Shown here in pieces: positions 1 to 8,466 of a stretch of 31,412 bases of DNA (position 1 is its first letter; every line of letters starts with the position of its first letter). The DNA comes from Sulfurovum sp. (GTDB taxonomy: Bacteria > Campylobacterota > Campylobacteria > Campylobacterales > Sulfurovaceae), in NCBI GenBank assembly GCA_003978395.1, contig QNZV01000015.1, positions 1 to 31,412 of the forward strand. Reading direction: 5' to 3'. The translations under genes and the position numbers were made by a program. The notes under the pieces were generated by a model. It was not told where the DNA came from, did no database searches, and was given only the letters and a program-made list of their open reading frames with translations.

Positions 1-431
1 TGACTAATTAAACTTTTTCTCTCTTTTGGAAGCTCTTTTTTTGAAAAGTTAGCTATCTCTTGTTGCATCGTTGACATATCCATGTTTCGTGATAAATCTG
101 CACTCTTTTTACCAATTTTTGTATCATAGAATTTGATTATCTCTTTATAATCTTTTTCATCTAAAGATTTAATACCTTTAGTAAACTTGTTGACATTCTC
201 TTTACTTGAAGCAATAGTGGTTATGGCTTTTAAAATGTCTGCTGGAATCTCTTTTCCCCTCATTTTTGCTTTCATCTCAATACCATTAGCCATCTGTTTT
301 TGCATCTTTTCAAGTACCACATCAGCTCCTGAAGCTTTCAAATAAGTATTTAATTGCTCTGTTGAAATGTCTGCCCATGCAGTTGTTGTTAATGTAGCGA
401 TTGCCAATAGTGAAAATAATTTTTTTTTCAT
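1..431 (-). CDS. DUF2059-like secreted protein, 3' part cut by window edge
   Basis: The reading frame opens with ATG at 431 and stays open to the window edge, so about 143 residues are visible and the C-terminus is missing. It begins with a Lys-rich hydrophobic signal peptide ending near ALA/WADIS, so the product is probably periplasmic. The segment LDEKDYKEIIKFYDTKIGKK matches the pattern typical of DUF2059 proteins (a helix with FY followed by a GKK turn). DUF2059 proteins are helical periplasmic proteins of unknown function. The ribosome site is AAAGGT just before the ATG. The gene lies downstream of the thioredoxin-like gene on the same strand but seems to have its own promoter and a repeat-rich upstream region. 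Family assignment is from pattern memory and moderate; function is unknown. Confidence 0.7.
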   Translation of the reverse strand, partial: MKKKLFSLLAIATLTTTAWADISTEQLNTYLKASGADVVLEKMQKQMANGIEMKAKMRGKEIPADILKAITTIASSKENVNKFTKGIKSLDEKDYKEIIKFYDTKIGKKSADLSRNMDMSTMQQEIANFSKKELPKERKSLIS

Positions 432-456
432 TTTTTACCTTTAGTTAATTTAAGTA

Positions 457-465
457 ATTTTAGCA
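457..465 (-). promoter_or_regulatory. Putative extended -10 promoter of the DUF2059 gene
   Basis: On the minus strand the bases read TGCTAAAAT, an extended -10 element about 26 nt before the ATG at 431. No convincing -35 hexamer is visible. The repeats at 481-523 lie directly upstream. Confidence 0.35.
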
Positions 466-480
466 TAGAGTTGAGAGAAA

Positions 481-523
481 GTTAGTAAATAGTTGGTAAA
501 TTTTACCAACAATAGTAACCAAC
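481..523. promoter_or_regulatory. Repeat cluster: dyad plus direct repeats, possible operator or terminator
   Basis: GTTGGTAAA (492-500) and TTTACCAAC (502-510) form a perfect inverted repeat around one base. GTTAGTAAAT (481-490) and GTTGGTAAAT (492-501) are direct repeats 11 bp apart, and another ACCAAC lies at 518-523. The cluster sits just upstream of the probable promoter of the DUF2059 gene and 3' of the thioredoxin-like gene. It may be a regulator site, or the dyad may act as a terminator for the upstream gene. There is no good T-tract. Confidence 0.45.
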
Positions 524-555
524 AAAAGGAAGATAATCTATAGAACAACAATAAG

Positions 556-930
556 TCAAATCAAAACCCCATACTTCACAAGCAATTCCATAATTTGCTC
601 AGGCAATAGATACCCCTCGTATCGACCTATCTCTTTTCCTTCTGCATCCCAAAAAACTGCTGTTGGTAGAACCTCGATATTTTGATTGATGCCACCTAAA
701 AAATCGGTATCTGTATTTACATAGTAGATAGGAGTTTTAGGGTGTTTGGCTTTTATCTCTTTAAAATAAGGAGCCATATGTTCACACCAAATACACTCTG
801 TTTTTCCAAACTCTATCATAAGAGGTTTACCTTTTGGAATCTCTGTTACTTTTACTTGTGGAACATCTCCAAAATCGTAAGCCATAGAGGCAATGGTCAA
901 GAGCGTAATTAATAATATTTTTTTAATCAT
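556..930 (-). CDS. Periplasmic thioredoxin-fold protein with CIWC active site
   Basis: A 124-residue protein with an N-terminal signal peptide (residues 1 to about 17, ending SMA) and a single thioredoxin fold. The redox motif is C46-I-W-C49, preceded by the typical strand PLMIEFGKTE, and the conserved cis-proline is P89 in VLPTAVFW. The C-terminal GRYEGYLLPEQI is also typical of the fold. It is likely a small periplasmic thiol-disulfide oxidoreductase related to the SoxW/thioredoxin_2 type; the substrate cannot be read from the sequence. The start is supported by AAGG upstream and by a TGTTATAAT promoter at 957-965, which lies between this gene and the upstream tolC-like gene, so it may be transcribed on its own. 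Its C-terminal region resembles both halves of the tandem thioredoxin protein at 29385-30140. Confidence 0.85.
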   Translation of the reverse strand: MIKKILLITLLTIASMAYDFGDVPQVKVTEIPKGKPLMIEFGKTECIWCEHMAPYFKEIKAKHPKTPIYYVNTDTDFLGGINQNIEVLPTAVFWDAEGKEIGRYEGYLLPEQIMELLVKYGVLI

Positions 931-956
931 AATAAAGCCTTACTATTTTTATAAAT

Positions 957-965
957 ATTATAACA
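957..965 (-). promoter_or_regulatory. Extended -10 promoter of the thioredoxin-like gene
   Basis: The minus strand reads TGTTATAAT, an exact extended -10, 27 nt before the ATG at 930. It lies in the short gap between the thioredoxin gene and the tolC-like gene. Confidence 0.5.
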
Positions 966-970
966 TAAAG

Positions 971-2188
971 CTATAGTGCATCAGCCACATTAATATACAA
1001 ACCCAAAAGCTCTAACTGTGCATCTACTTTGTAAATTTCTTGGTCTAACTCCCTGACTTTCAAATTATTAGAGACTATCTCTGTATCTAAATTTGTTTTG
1101 TCTCCTAACTCTTCCATATCTTGGGCTGTGGCTAACATACTTTGATAGTGTGTGGCATCATCTTTTGAGAGTGCTATCTTTTTCTCTATAATCTCTAACC
1201 GTTTTGTAATGAGTTTAAAGTTGTTAGCAATATTTTTCTTCTTCTCATTTAATGTAACTTGTGCATTTAAATACTCTATTTTTGAACTTTGAATATCTCT
1301 TAAAGAGTTAACACTTAGTGGCAAAGTTACTTTGAAACCATAGTTAAAATAGCTCTGTTTTATACTGCTATTTGGGGAAGAGAAGAGAGGATTTAAATCT
1401 TCATTCGTATAGCGTCCTGTTACAGAAATTTCAGGTAGATACTTGGTCAATGTCATATGTTTGTTATTTTTTTTCTCTTCAACTCTTAGAGTATCTCTTT
1501 TTAGTTCTATCTGCTCTTGCATATAACGTGTTTTACTAATCATCGCAAAATTTGGTAAAGCTAAAGCATATGGACTCTTGTCGCTCAATAGTGCAAAATC
1601 ATTTTCTAGTTTTACCATACTAAGTTCAACTTCTAACTTAGAGGTATAATCTCTGTTTCGTTTTAAGAGGGCTTGGTCATAAAGTGTTCTATTGCTTAAC
1701 CCAGCATCATAACTCTCTTTTTGAATCTGAATATCCAACTCATCATTTTGTAGCAGGAGTTCTAGTTTCTCTAGCTTATATTTGGATTTTTTAAGATTAT
1801 ATAGAATGGTTAAAGCTTGTGAGATGAGTTGACGTTTTTGAAGTTCTATATCTAAAGAGTTGGCTTTACCTTGAACTTTAGCGTATTTAATAGCCGACCA
1901 AATACCACCCATTTTAAAAATGGGTTGGTCAACAGAGACAACAAACTGTCCTGTATTAATTGTTTTTCCAAACTGTGTTGAGTAGTTTTTAGAGTATTGT
2001 AAGAGAATAGGATTTATCCAAGAGTTCTCTAATTGCCTATTTTTCACACTATTTTGCTCTTGTTGATACTCTAAAATTTGAGATTTATCAGTTGATAAAA
2101 TATCACTTAACTCATTCTCTGCCAATAGAACAGACAAGATAGAGCTAAATAGAAGAAATAGCTTCTTCAAAACGCTTAAATCCTTCAT
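971..2188 (-). CDS. TolC-family outer membrane efflux protein
   Basis: A 405-residue protein with a signal peptide (KKLFLLFSSILSVLLAE) and long, polar, heptad-rich helices ending in short beta-like segments. This is the duplicated outer membrane efflux protein layout of TolC channels, which form the outer membrane exit duct of RND, ABC or MFS exporters. It is slightly shorter than the usual 420-480 residues. The ATG at 2188 lies inside the 3' end of argD (44-nt overlap). A TTG at 2170 is an attractive alternative start, because it gives MKKLFLLF directly and has AAGGA ten bases upstream. No pump component lies beside it, so its partner is unknown. A second, longer TolC protein is encoded at 12951-14336. 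Confidence 0.85.
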   Translation of the reverse strand: MKDLSVLKKLFLLFSSILSVLLAENELSDILSTDKSQILEYQQEQNSVKNRQLENSWINPILLQYSKNYSTQFGKTINTGQFVVSVDQPIFKMGGIWSAIKYAKVQGKANSLDIELQKRQLISQALTILYNLKKSKYKLEKLELLLQNDELDIQIQKESYDAGLSNRTLYDQALLKRNRDYTSKLEVELSMVKLENDFALLSDKSPYALALPNFAMISKTRYMQEQIELKRDTLRVEEKKNNKHMTLTKYLPEISVTGRYTNEDLNPLFSSPNSSIKQSYFNYGFKVTLPLSVNSLRDIQSSKIEYLNAQVTLNEKKKNIANNFKLITKRLEIIEKKIALSKDDATHYQSMLATAQDMEELGDKTNLDTEIVSNNLKVRELDQEIYKVDAQLELLGLYINVADAL

Positions 2189-3329
2189 CTATTTCATCTG
2201 CTGTAATGGTCAAGGAAGGTAAAAATCGTACTGTATTTTTCCCTGCAGGAAGAACAATTAATCTCTTTTCCATACAGTTACTTAAAACTGCTTTCATTAT
2301 CTCATTATTTTTAGCACGAAGCCCTCGCATAAGCCCTAAACCTACCTCTTCTGTAAATAGATTTGAATATTTATCTCCTACCTCTTTTAGTTTAACTGTA
2401 AAATAGGCTAAAGTCTCTATTAATTTTCCACTCTTGTCCATTTCACTTAAAACTTCAAGTACGGCTAAACCTGCACGAGTACTTAAGTAGTTTCCACCAA
2501 AAGTACTCCCATGGTCTCCTGCTACCAAGACATCTTTATGCTTGGTCATCACGGCACCAATAGGAACACCACCACCAAGACCTTTTGCCATCGTAATAAT
2601 ATCAGGCTCTATCTCATAGACATTTGAAGCCAATATCTTACCAGTTCGATAAATTCCTGTTTGAACCTCATCAACAATAAGTAAAACATCTTTCTCTTTT
2701 AAGAAATTTGCTAGTTTTTGAATCTTTTCCTTCTCAAAAGGTTGAACCCCACCCTCGCCTTGGACAAGTTCTATCATCACGGCTACTGTCTCATCATCTA
2801 TACTCTCATAGACAGCATCTAAATTGCTTACATATGAAAATCCATCAGGATATGGCGAAAAGTTTGGTGTATGAAAGCTCTCTTGCCCTGTTGCTTTTAC
2901 TGTAGTTATCGTTCGTCCATGAAAAGAGTGTTCTAAAGTGATTACTTTATAACGTTTTTTATCAAATTTAGTCTCTCCATATTTACGAGCTATTTTAATT
3001 GCTCCTTCATTCGCTTCTGCACCTGAATTGGCAAAAAATATTGCTCCATCATAATTGGCTAAGGTACAAATTTGCTCTGCTAATTTTGCTTGAGGCTCGA
3101 TAATCTGCAAGTTTGAAATATGAATGATTTTCGCTACTTGCTCTTGTAAAGCACTCACTAAAACAGGATTATTATGCCCTACTGAATTTACGGCTATTCC
3201 TGATGCAAAGTCTATATACTCATCGCCATTTTCAGCAAAGAGTATTGAACCTTCTCCTTTTACGAAGTTGGTATAGTTTCGGTTGTATGTTTGTAATCCA
3301 TACTTTTTATCTAGTTGTTCTAATGTCAT
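2145..3329 (-). CDS. argD: Acetylornithine aminotransferase (arginine biosynthesis)
   Basis: A 394-residue, cytoplasmic, PLP-dependent class III aminotransferase. It is expected to convert N-acetylglutamate semialdehyde and glutamate to N-acetylornithine and 2-oxoglutarate; ArgD enzymes often also act on succinyl-diaminopimelate precursors. Family marks are visible: NSGAEANEGAIK (phosphate-binding region, residues 101-112), the HSFHGRT segment, the PLP aspartate in IVDEVQTG (D220), and the Schiff-base lysine K249 in TMAKGLGGG. Length is normal for ArgD. The gene follows the HIT gene by 22 nt and overlaps the tolC-like gene, suggesting one transcript. The start has AGGA about 11 nt upstream. 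A related class III aminotransferase is possible but the match to ArgD is close. Confidence 0.92.
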   Translation of the reverse strand: MTLEQLDKKYGLQTYNRNYTNFVKGEGSILFAENGDEYIDFASGIAVNSVGHNNPVLVSALQEQVAKIIHISNLQIIEPQAKLAEQICTLANYDGAIFFANSGAEANEGAIKIARKYGETKFDKKRYKVITLEHSFHGRTITTVKATGQESFHTPNFSPYPDGFSYVSNLDAVYESIDDETVAVMIELVQGEGGVQPFEKEKIQKLANFLKEKDVLLIVDEVQTGIYRTGKILASNVYEIEPDIITMAKGLGGGVPIGAVMTKHKDVLVAGDHGSTFGGNYLSTRAGLAVLEVLSEMDKSGKLIETLAYFTVKLKEVGDKYSNLFTEEVGLGLMRGLRAKNNEIMKAVLSNCMEKRLIVLPAGKNTVRFLPSLTITADEIDEGFKRFEEAISSI

Positions 3330-3351
3330 CTAATTCTATTTCCTAATAATT

Positions 3352-3705
3352 TTATATACTTTTTTGTGGCTCATCTACCAAATGTCCAAATGGTAACTTT
3401 GCACCACCTAAAACGTGAAAGTGTAAATGGTTAACCTCTTGTCCACCATCTTTTCCATTGTTTACAATCAACCTATAACCACTTTTATCAATACCCATCA
3501 TCTTTGCTACTTCTTGAATAAATGGAGTCATTTCAGCCATAACTTCAGCAGAAACATCCTGAAAACACTCTACATGATTTTTAGGAATAACCAAAATATG
3601 AATGGGTGCTTTAGGGTACAAATCGTGAAATGCAATAAATTTATCATTCTCTAAAATTTTATTAGAAGAAATTTCTCCAGCTACAAGTTTACAAAAAATA
3701 CACAT
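3352..3705 (-). CDS. HIT-family nucleotide hydrolase/phosphoramidase (HinT-like)
   Basis: A 117-residue cytoplasmic protein with the histidine triad H93-L-H95-F-H97-V-L near the C-terminus, H95 being the expected catalytic nucleophile. The N-terminal CIFCKLVAGEI and the middle LVIPKNHV are standard for the HinT branch, which hydrolyses AMP-N bonds and adenylated substrates. Length is normal. It diverges from pheS; the same neighbour pair occurs in Campylobacter jejuni. The promoter at 3751-3759 probably drives HIT-argD-tolC. Confidence 0.93.
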   Translation of the reverse strand: MCIFCKLVAGEISSNKILENDKFIAFHDLYPKAPIHILVIPKNHVECFQDVSAEVMAEMTPFIQEVAKMMGIDKSGYRLIVNNGKDGGQEVNHLHFHVLGGAKLPFGHLVDEPQKSI

Positions 3706-3750
3706 CGTTTTATCCTTTATATATCTAAGTTAATTATTTTAATTTGAAAA

Positions 3751-3759
3751 ATTATAACA
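3751..3759 (-). promoter_or_regulatory. Extended -10 promoter for the HIT-argD-tolC run
   Basis: The minus strand reads TGTTATAAT, an exact extended -10, about 45 nt upstream of the HIT start codon in the divergent HIT/pheS gap. Confidence 0.55.
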
Positions 3760-3789
3760 CAATCAATCCCACTATTAGCATAGTTTCGA

Positions 3790-3795
3790 TAAAAT
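3790..3795 (+). promoter_or_regulatory. Possible -10 box for the pheS operon
   Basis: TAAAAT lies 46 nt upstream of the pheS start in the divergent gap. There is no TG extension or clear -35, so this is a weak call. Confidence 0.3.
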
Positions 3796-3841
3796 CTCAC
3801 AATTATTAATTAAAGCATATAAGAATTAAATAGAGGTTATT

Positions 3842-4834
3842 TTGAAAAAGTTAGAAGAACAGATTAAAGATGCTAGTTCGCTCGATGCACTTGGTAAAGT
3901 TCGAATTGAACTTTTTGGGAAAAAAGGTGTATTGTCAGGGGAATTTGCAAAGCTAAAAGATGTACCAGGACCAGAAAAAAAAGCATTTGCAGAAGGGCTT
4001 AACAAAAAGAAAGCCCATCTTCAAGCTATTTATGATGCGTGTTATGAAACACTAAAGCAAGAGGAGATAGAGCGTATTTTAAAAGCTGAAGCTATTGATG
4101 TTTCACTCTATAATAACCTCAATGAAAAAGGGGCATTACACCCAGTAATGGCTACAATGGATAAAATTATTGATTATTTTGTCGCCCTAAACTTTTCCAT
4201 AGAAGATGGACCAAAAGTAGAAGATGATTTTCATAATTTTGAAGCATTAAACCTACCAAAGAACCACCCTGCACGAGACATGCAAGATACATTTTTCTTT
4301 AAAGACAAAGCTGTATTGCGAACCCATACCTCTCCTGTACAAATCAGAACGATGTTGGCACAAAAGCCACCAATCCGTATGATTGCACCAGGAGCTGTCT
4401 TTAGAAAAGATTATGACATTACACATACACCAATGTTTCATCAAGTAGAAGGATTGGTTGTGGGAGAAACTGGCGAAGTAAGTTTTGCTAACCTAAAATC
4501 TATTATGTCAGACTTTTTACACTACATGTTTGGAGAAGTTGAGGTACGTTTTAGACCAAGTTTCTTTCCTTTTACCGAACCCTCTGCCGAAGTTGATATA
4601 TCTTGTATATTCTGTGAAGCAAAAGGGTGTCGTATCTGTTCACATACAGGATGGCTAGAAGTTTTAGGGTGTGGAATTGTTGATGAAAATGTATTTAACG
4701 CAGTTAATTACAAAAATGTTAGTGGTTATGCTTTTGGTTTAGGAGTAGAAAGATTTGCAATGTTATTGCATAAAATCCCTGACCTTAGAATGCTATTTGA
4801 GGGAGATACACGTTTATTGGAGCAGTTTAGATGA
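3842..4834 (+). CDS. pheS: Phenylalanine--tRNA ligase alpha subunit
   Basis: A 330-residue class II aminoacyl-tRNA synthetase subunit which, with PheT, forms the cytoplasmic (alpha-beta)2 enzyme that charges tRNA-Phe. The N-terminal helical region (about 1-85) is followed by the catalytic core: HPARDMQDTFFF, motif 2 in FRKDYDITHTPMFHQ, the CIFCEAKGCRIC stretch, and motif 3 in YAFGLGVERFAMLL. The length is typical for bacterial PheS. The start codon is TTG, supported by AGAGG nearby and by correct family alignment from MKKLEEQI; no upstream in-frame ATG is apparent. The stop overlaps the pheT start by 4 nt (ATGA), implying coupled translation. Confidence 0.96.
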   Translation: MKKLEEQIKDASSLDALGKVRIELFGKKGVLSGEFAKLKDVPGPEKKAFAEGLNKKKAHLQAIYDACYETLKQEEIERILKAEAIDVSLYNNLNEKGALHPVMATMDKIIDYFVALNFSIEDGPKVEDDFHNFEALNLPKNHPARDMQDTFFFKDKAVLRTHTSPVQIRTMLAQKPPIRMIAPGAVFRKDYDITHTPMFHQVEGLVVGETGEVSFANLKSIMSDFLHYMFGEVEVRFRPSFFPFTEPSAEVDISCIFCEAKGCRICSHTGWLEVLGCGIVDENVFNAVNYKNVSGYAFGLGVERFAMLLHKIPDLRMLFEGDTRLLEQFR

Positions 4835-7164
4835 TAGTTACAAAAAGTTGGTTAAATAATTTTATTGACCTTGGAAAAGTAAGTAATGAGAAGCTCTATG
4901 AGACACTAAACTCTATTGGCTTAGAAGTTGACAGTATCAAAACCTACTCTATTCCAGAAAAAATTGTGGTAGGAAGAATACTCTCTTGCGAAAAACATCC
5001 TGATGCAGATAAACTCAATGTTTGTCAGATTGATATTGGTTCAGGAACACGACAAATTGTTTGTGGAGCAAAAAATGTTGTGGATGCAGAGTATGTAGCT
5101 GTAGCTACTATTGGTGCAAAACTTGGCGAAGACTTTGAAATTAAACATGCAAAACTTCGTGGTGTTGATAGTGAAGGAATGGTATGCTCTGCTTCTGAGT
5201 TGGGACTACCAGATTTAGGTAATGGGATTATGATACTTGATAAAAGTATTGGGAAGCTTGTTGTCGGTAGAGACCTTAATAAGTATGAAAAACTCTCTGA
5301 TACCGTTATTGAGATTGAACTTACTGCAAATCGTGGAGACTGTCTCTCGGTACATGGTGTAGCAAGAGACTTATCAGCAGCACTGAATATCTCTATGAAT
5401 AATTTTGAGTATGAGAGTCAAAACCCTGAAAAAATTGGTTTAGCAAGAGTAGCAAAGTTGATTGTCAAAGGTAAAATAGATGCTTCTGTACAATATGCAA
5501 TGGCAAATATGGAAGAGTTACACACTTCATTGCTTTTTTCATTAAGACTTGCTTTTATAGAGGAGCTTCAAAATGATGCTCTCCATAATATTTTAAAATA
5601 TATTACCCACACTACAGGAGTAATTTTACGAGCTTATGATGTGAGTCATATTGACTTAGAAAACAATGAGAAACTTACAATAAATCTTGAAAGCAAAGAT
5701 GGAATTGTAAATGTTACTATCAATGATAAGCTCTACTCTACCATTGGTATTAATCATGTCGAAAAGAAAAAAGCTAATGAGAAGTCATTAAAAGTTCTCT
5801 TTGAAACTTCCTATATGAATCCTGTTGTACTAAGCGATTTAGTAGCAGAGCATAAACTGGAAACTGATGAGTTATATTATAATACTTCTCGTGGTTCAGA
5901 ACCTAATTTATGCTTTGGAATCAACTACTTAACTTATCTTTTTGAGCACTATAACCAATGTAAACTCTTTGATGGCACTATATCTTTAGATGAAGATTAT
6001 GAAGAGAAAATAATTACCGTTAGTACAACTAAAGTTTCTCAAATTATTGGAAATGATATTAAAAAAATTAATATTATGACTATTTTGAATGACTTAGGGT
6101 TTAAAGTACAAAGTACAGCTGAAGATAAATTTGGAGTAACAGTACCAAGCTACCGACATGACATTGAAAATATTCAAGACATCACAGAAGAGATTGTCCG
6201 TATGATTGGTATTAATAACATCCAAGCTAAAGCATTAGAGTTTAAAGAGTCTCAACCTATGAACCCTACCATGCATAAATATTATGCTAAAAAAGCTTTG
6301 CGTCATCATGCTATAGCTAGTGGTTTTGATGAGAGTATCTCTTATGCTTTTGCAGATAAGCTTCTACTTGCAAAATATAATTTCCCTCTTGTTGATGAAG
6401 AGTTGGATATTATTAACCCAATTACAGCTGATTTTAATACACTACGAACAACAACGCTTATTAATCTAATACAAGCTGTAGAACGTAATGTAAACTACTC
6501 TAAAAAAAGAGTAGCACTCTTTGAAATAGGTACTATTTTTAATGAAAAAAGAGAACAAAAAGAGGTTCTATCTATAATTTATTCAGGTCAATCTGAGACA
6601 GAATATGTAGCGAATGCAGGAAAACCAAAACCTATTACTTTTGATATTTTTGTTAAAAAACTCTCTGCAATTATTGGAAACTTTGAACTGAGAGCTTCAA
6701 ACCAAGAAAATTTATTGATAAATCCATATCAATCTGCTGATATTATTATTAACAATGAGATTTGTGGATTCTTGACCAAAGTACACCCAAATGTGAGTGA
6801 AGATTTTGATATTCCTGATACTTTTGTTGCAGAGATAGATTTTGAGGCTCTAATTCCAGAACATATTAATGCTCATCCTATCTCTAATTTTCAAGGAGTT
6901 TATAAAGACTTAAGTTTAGTGGTAGATAAGCATCTACCTTATTCACATATCTCACAGAGTATTAAACTGTTAGATTTACCTCTTCTAAATAAATTTTATG
7001 CTGTTGATGTATATGAAGATGAGAAACTAGGAGAGGAGAAGAGTTTAACCATTCGTCTCTTTATTCAATCGTTAGAAGAGACACTTCATGACAAGGATAT
7101 TGATGCTACAGTTAATACCATTCTTGAAAAACTTGCAAATGAATATGGGGCTAAACTTCGATGA
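4831..7164 (+). CDS. pheT: Phenylalanine--tRNA ligase beta subunit
   Basis: A 777-residue partner of PheS, normal in length. The visible domain order is an N-terminal EMAP-like tRNA-binding domain (about 40-150, with GRILSCEKHPDADKLNVCQI and VCSASELGLP), the B3/B4 region (about 205-390, associated with editing of mischarged tyrosine in this family), the B5 domain (about 400-475), the inactive class II core, and a C-terminal FDX-ACB anticodon-binding domain (about 685-777, SNFQGVYKDLSLVV). It overlaps pheS and aroA by 4 nt on either side, so the three genes are probably translated in a coupled way. Nothing unusual is seen. Confidence 0.96.
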   Translation: MIVTKSWLNNFIDLGKVSNEKLYETLNSIGLEVDSIKTYSIPEKIVVGRILSCEKHPDADKLNVCQIDIGSGTRQIVCGAKNVVDAEYVAVATIGAKLGEDFEIKHAKLRGVDSEGMVCSASELGLPDLGNGIMILDKSIGKLVVGRDLNKYEKLSDTVIEIELTANRGDCLSVHGVARDLSAALNISMNNFEYESQNPEKIGLARVAKLIVKGKIDASVQYAMANMEELHTSLLFSLRLAFIEELQNDALHNILKYITHTTGVILRAYDVSHIDLENNEKLTINLESKDGIVNVTINDKLYSTIGINHVEKKKANEKSLKVLFETSYMNPVVLSDLVAEHKLETDELYYNTSRGSEPNLCFGINYLTYLFEHYNQCKLFDGTISLDEDYEEKIITVSTTKVSQIIGNDIKKINIMTILNDLGFKVQSTAEDKFGVTVPSYRHDIENIQDITEEIVRMIGINNIQAKALEFKESQPMNPTMHKYYAKKALRHHAIASGFDESISYAFADKLLLAKYNFPLVDEELDIINPITADFNTLRTTTLINLIQAVERNVNYSKKRVALFEIGTIFNEKREQKEVLSIIYSGQSETEYVANAGKPKPITFDIFVKKLSAIIGNFELRASNQENLLINPYQSADIIINNEICGFLTKVHPNVSEDFDIPDTFVAEIDFEALIPEHINAHPISNFQGVYKDLSLVVDKHLPYSHISQSIKLLDLPLLNKFYAVDVYEDEKLGEEKSLTIRLFIQSLEETLHDKDIDATVNTILEKLANEYGAKLR

Positions 7165-8447
7165 GAACAATAAGCATTCAAAAACACTCTAAACCCTTTA
7201 ATTTAGAGTGTTCAGATATTGCTCCTGACAAATCCATCTCTCATCGCTGTGCTATGTTCTCTTTGCTATCAGATGAAACTTCAACAATTAAAAACTTTCT
7301 TTTAGGAGAAGATACCCTCTCTTCTCTCTCTATTGCAGAGCAGTTGGGTGCAACAGTATTTCGAAACGGTTCAGATATAACTATTACGCCTCCTAAAAAA
7401 CTAAGTGAACCTGACAATATTTTGGATTGTGGAAATGCAGGAACAGGCATGCGACTCTATGCAGGGTTATTGGCAGGAATAGAAGGCTCATTTATCTTGA
7501 CTGGAGACAAATACTTACGCTCACGACCAATGAACCGAGTAGCTATTCCTCTCAGAGATATTGGTGCTAAAATAGATGGTAGAGAAGATGGAAATCTTGC
7601 ACCACTTACCATTCGTGGTGGAACATTAAACTCTTTTAGATACAACTCTCCTATTGACTCTGCACAAGTAAAATCAGCACTTATTTTAGCAGGACTTCAA
7701 GCAGACAAAAAATCCTTTTATAAGGAAAATTTATTATCTCGTGACCATACAGAGAGAATGCTTCGTGGAATGGGAGCAACCATTAGAACAGATAAAGATG
7801 GATGGATAGAGATTGAACCTCTAAAAAAACCTCTGAAACCTTTAAATATCACTGTCCCTGCTGACCCATCATCTGGATTTTTCTTTGCTGTAGCATCAGC
7901 AATTACTCCTAACTCTAAAAGCATTATAAAAAACGTAACACTTAATCCTACACGGATAGAAGCCTATAAGATATTGGAAAAAATGGGTGCAAATATCTCT
8001 TTTGTTGAAAAAGAGAATATTTATGAACCTATTGGAGATATAGAAATATCTTACAATGGAAAACTTTCTGCTGTAACCGTTGAGAATAATATCGCTTGGC
8101 TTATTGATGAACTACCTGCTCTCTCTATTGCTATGGCTGTTGCTAATGGAACAAGCAGGGTCAAAAATGCTAAAGAGTTACGTGTAAAAGAGAGTGATAG
8201 AATCTCTACGGTTCTTCAAGGGCTGAACTCTTGTAATATAGAGACCATAGAACATAAAGATGGATACGAAGTAGTTGGTGGAGAGTTATCTTCTGCGACC
8301 ATTAACAGTTATGGAGATCATAGAATTGCCATGAGTTTTGCTATTGCAGGAGTCCGTTGTGGTATGAAGATTAATGATATAGCCTGTATTGATACCTCAT
8401 TTCCTAACTTTTTTGATATACTTTCTCACATTACAAATATAGAATAA
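7161..8447 (+). CDS. aroA: 3-phosphoshikimate 1-carboxyvinyltransferase (EPSP synthase)
   Basis: A 428-residue enzyme that joins shikimate-3-phosphate and phosphoenolpyruvate to make EPSP in the chorismate pathway. Typical motifs are PDKSISHR (residues 22-29, substrate-binding lysine and arginine), GNAGTGMRL (PEP-binding loop), the acid-containing IDELPALSIAMA, RVKESDRI, and YGDHRIAMSFAI near the end. The start overlaps the pheT stop by 4 nt (ATGA). Membership in a pheS-pheT-aroA-ispH run is a conserved arrangement in this phylum. Confidence 0.96.
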   Translation: MRTISIQKHSKPFNLECSDIAPDKSISHRCAMFSLLSDETSTIKNFLLGEDTLSSLSIAEQLGATVFRNGSDITITPPKKLSEPDNILDCGNAGTGMRLYAGLLAGIEGSFILTGDKYLRSRPMNRVAIPLRDIGAKIDGREDGNLAPLTIRGGTLNSFRYNSPIDSAQVKSALILAGLQADKKSFYKENLLSRDHTERMLRGMGATIRTDKDGWIEIEPLKKPLKPLNITVPADPSSGFFFAVASAITPNSKSIIKNVTLNPTRIEAYKILEKMGANISFVEKENIYEPIGDIEISYNGKLSAVTVENNIAWLIDELPALSIAMAVANGTSRVKNAKELRVKESDRISTVLQGLNSCNIETIEHKDGYEVVGGELSSATINSYGDHRIAMSFAIAGVRCGMKINDIACIDTSFPNFFDILSHITNIE

Positions 8448-8466
8448 TCTTTAAAGGATAATAAAA

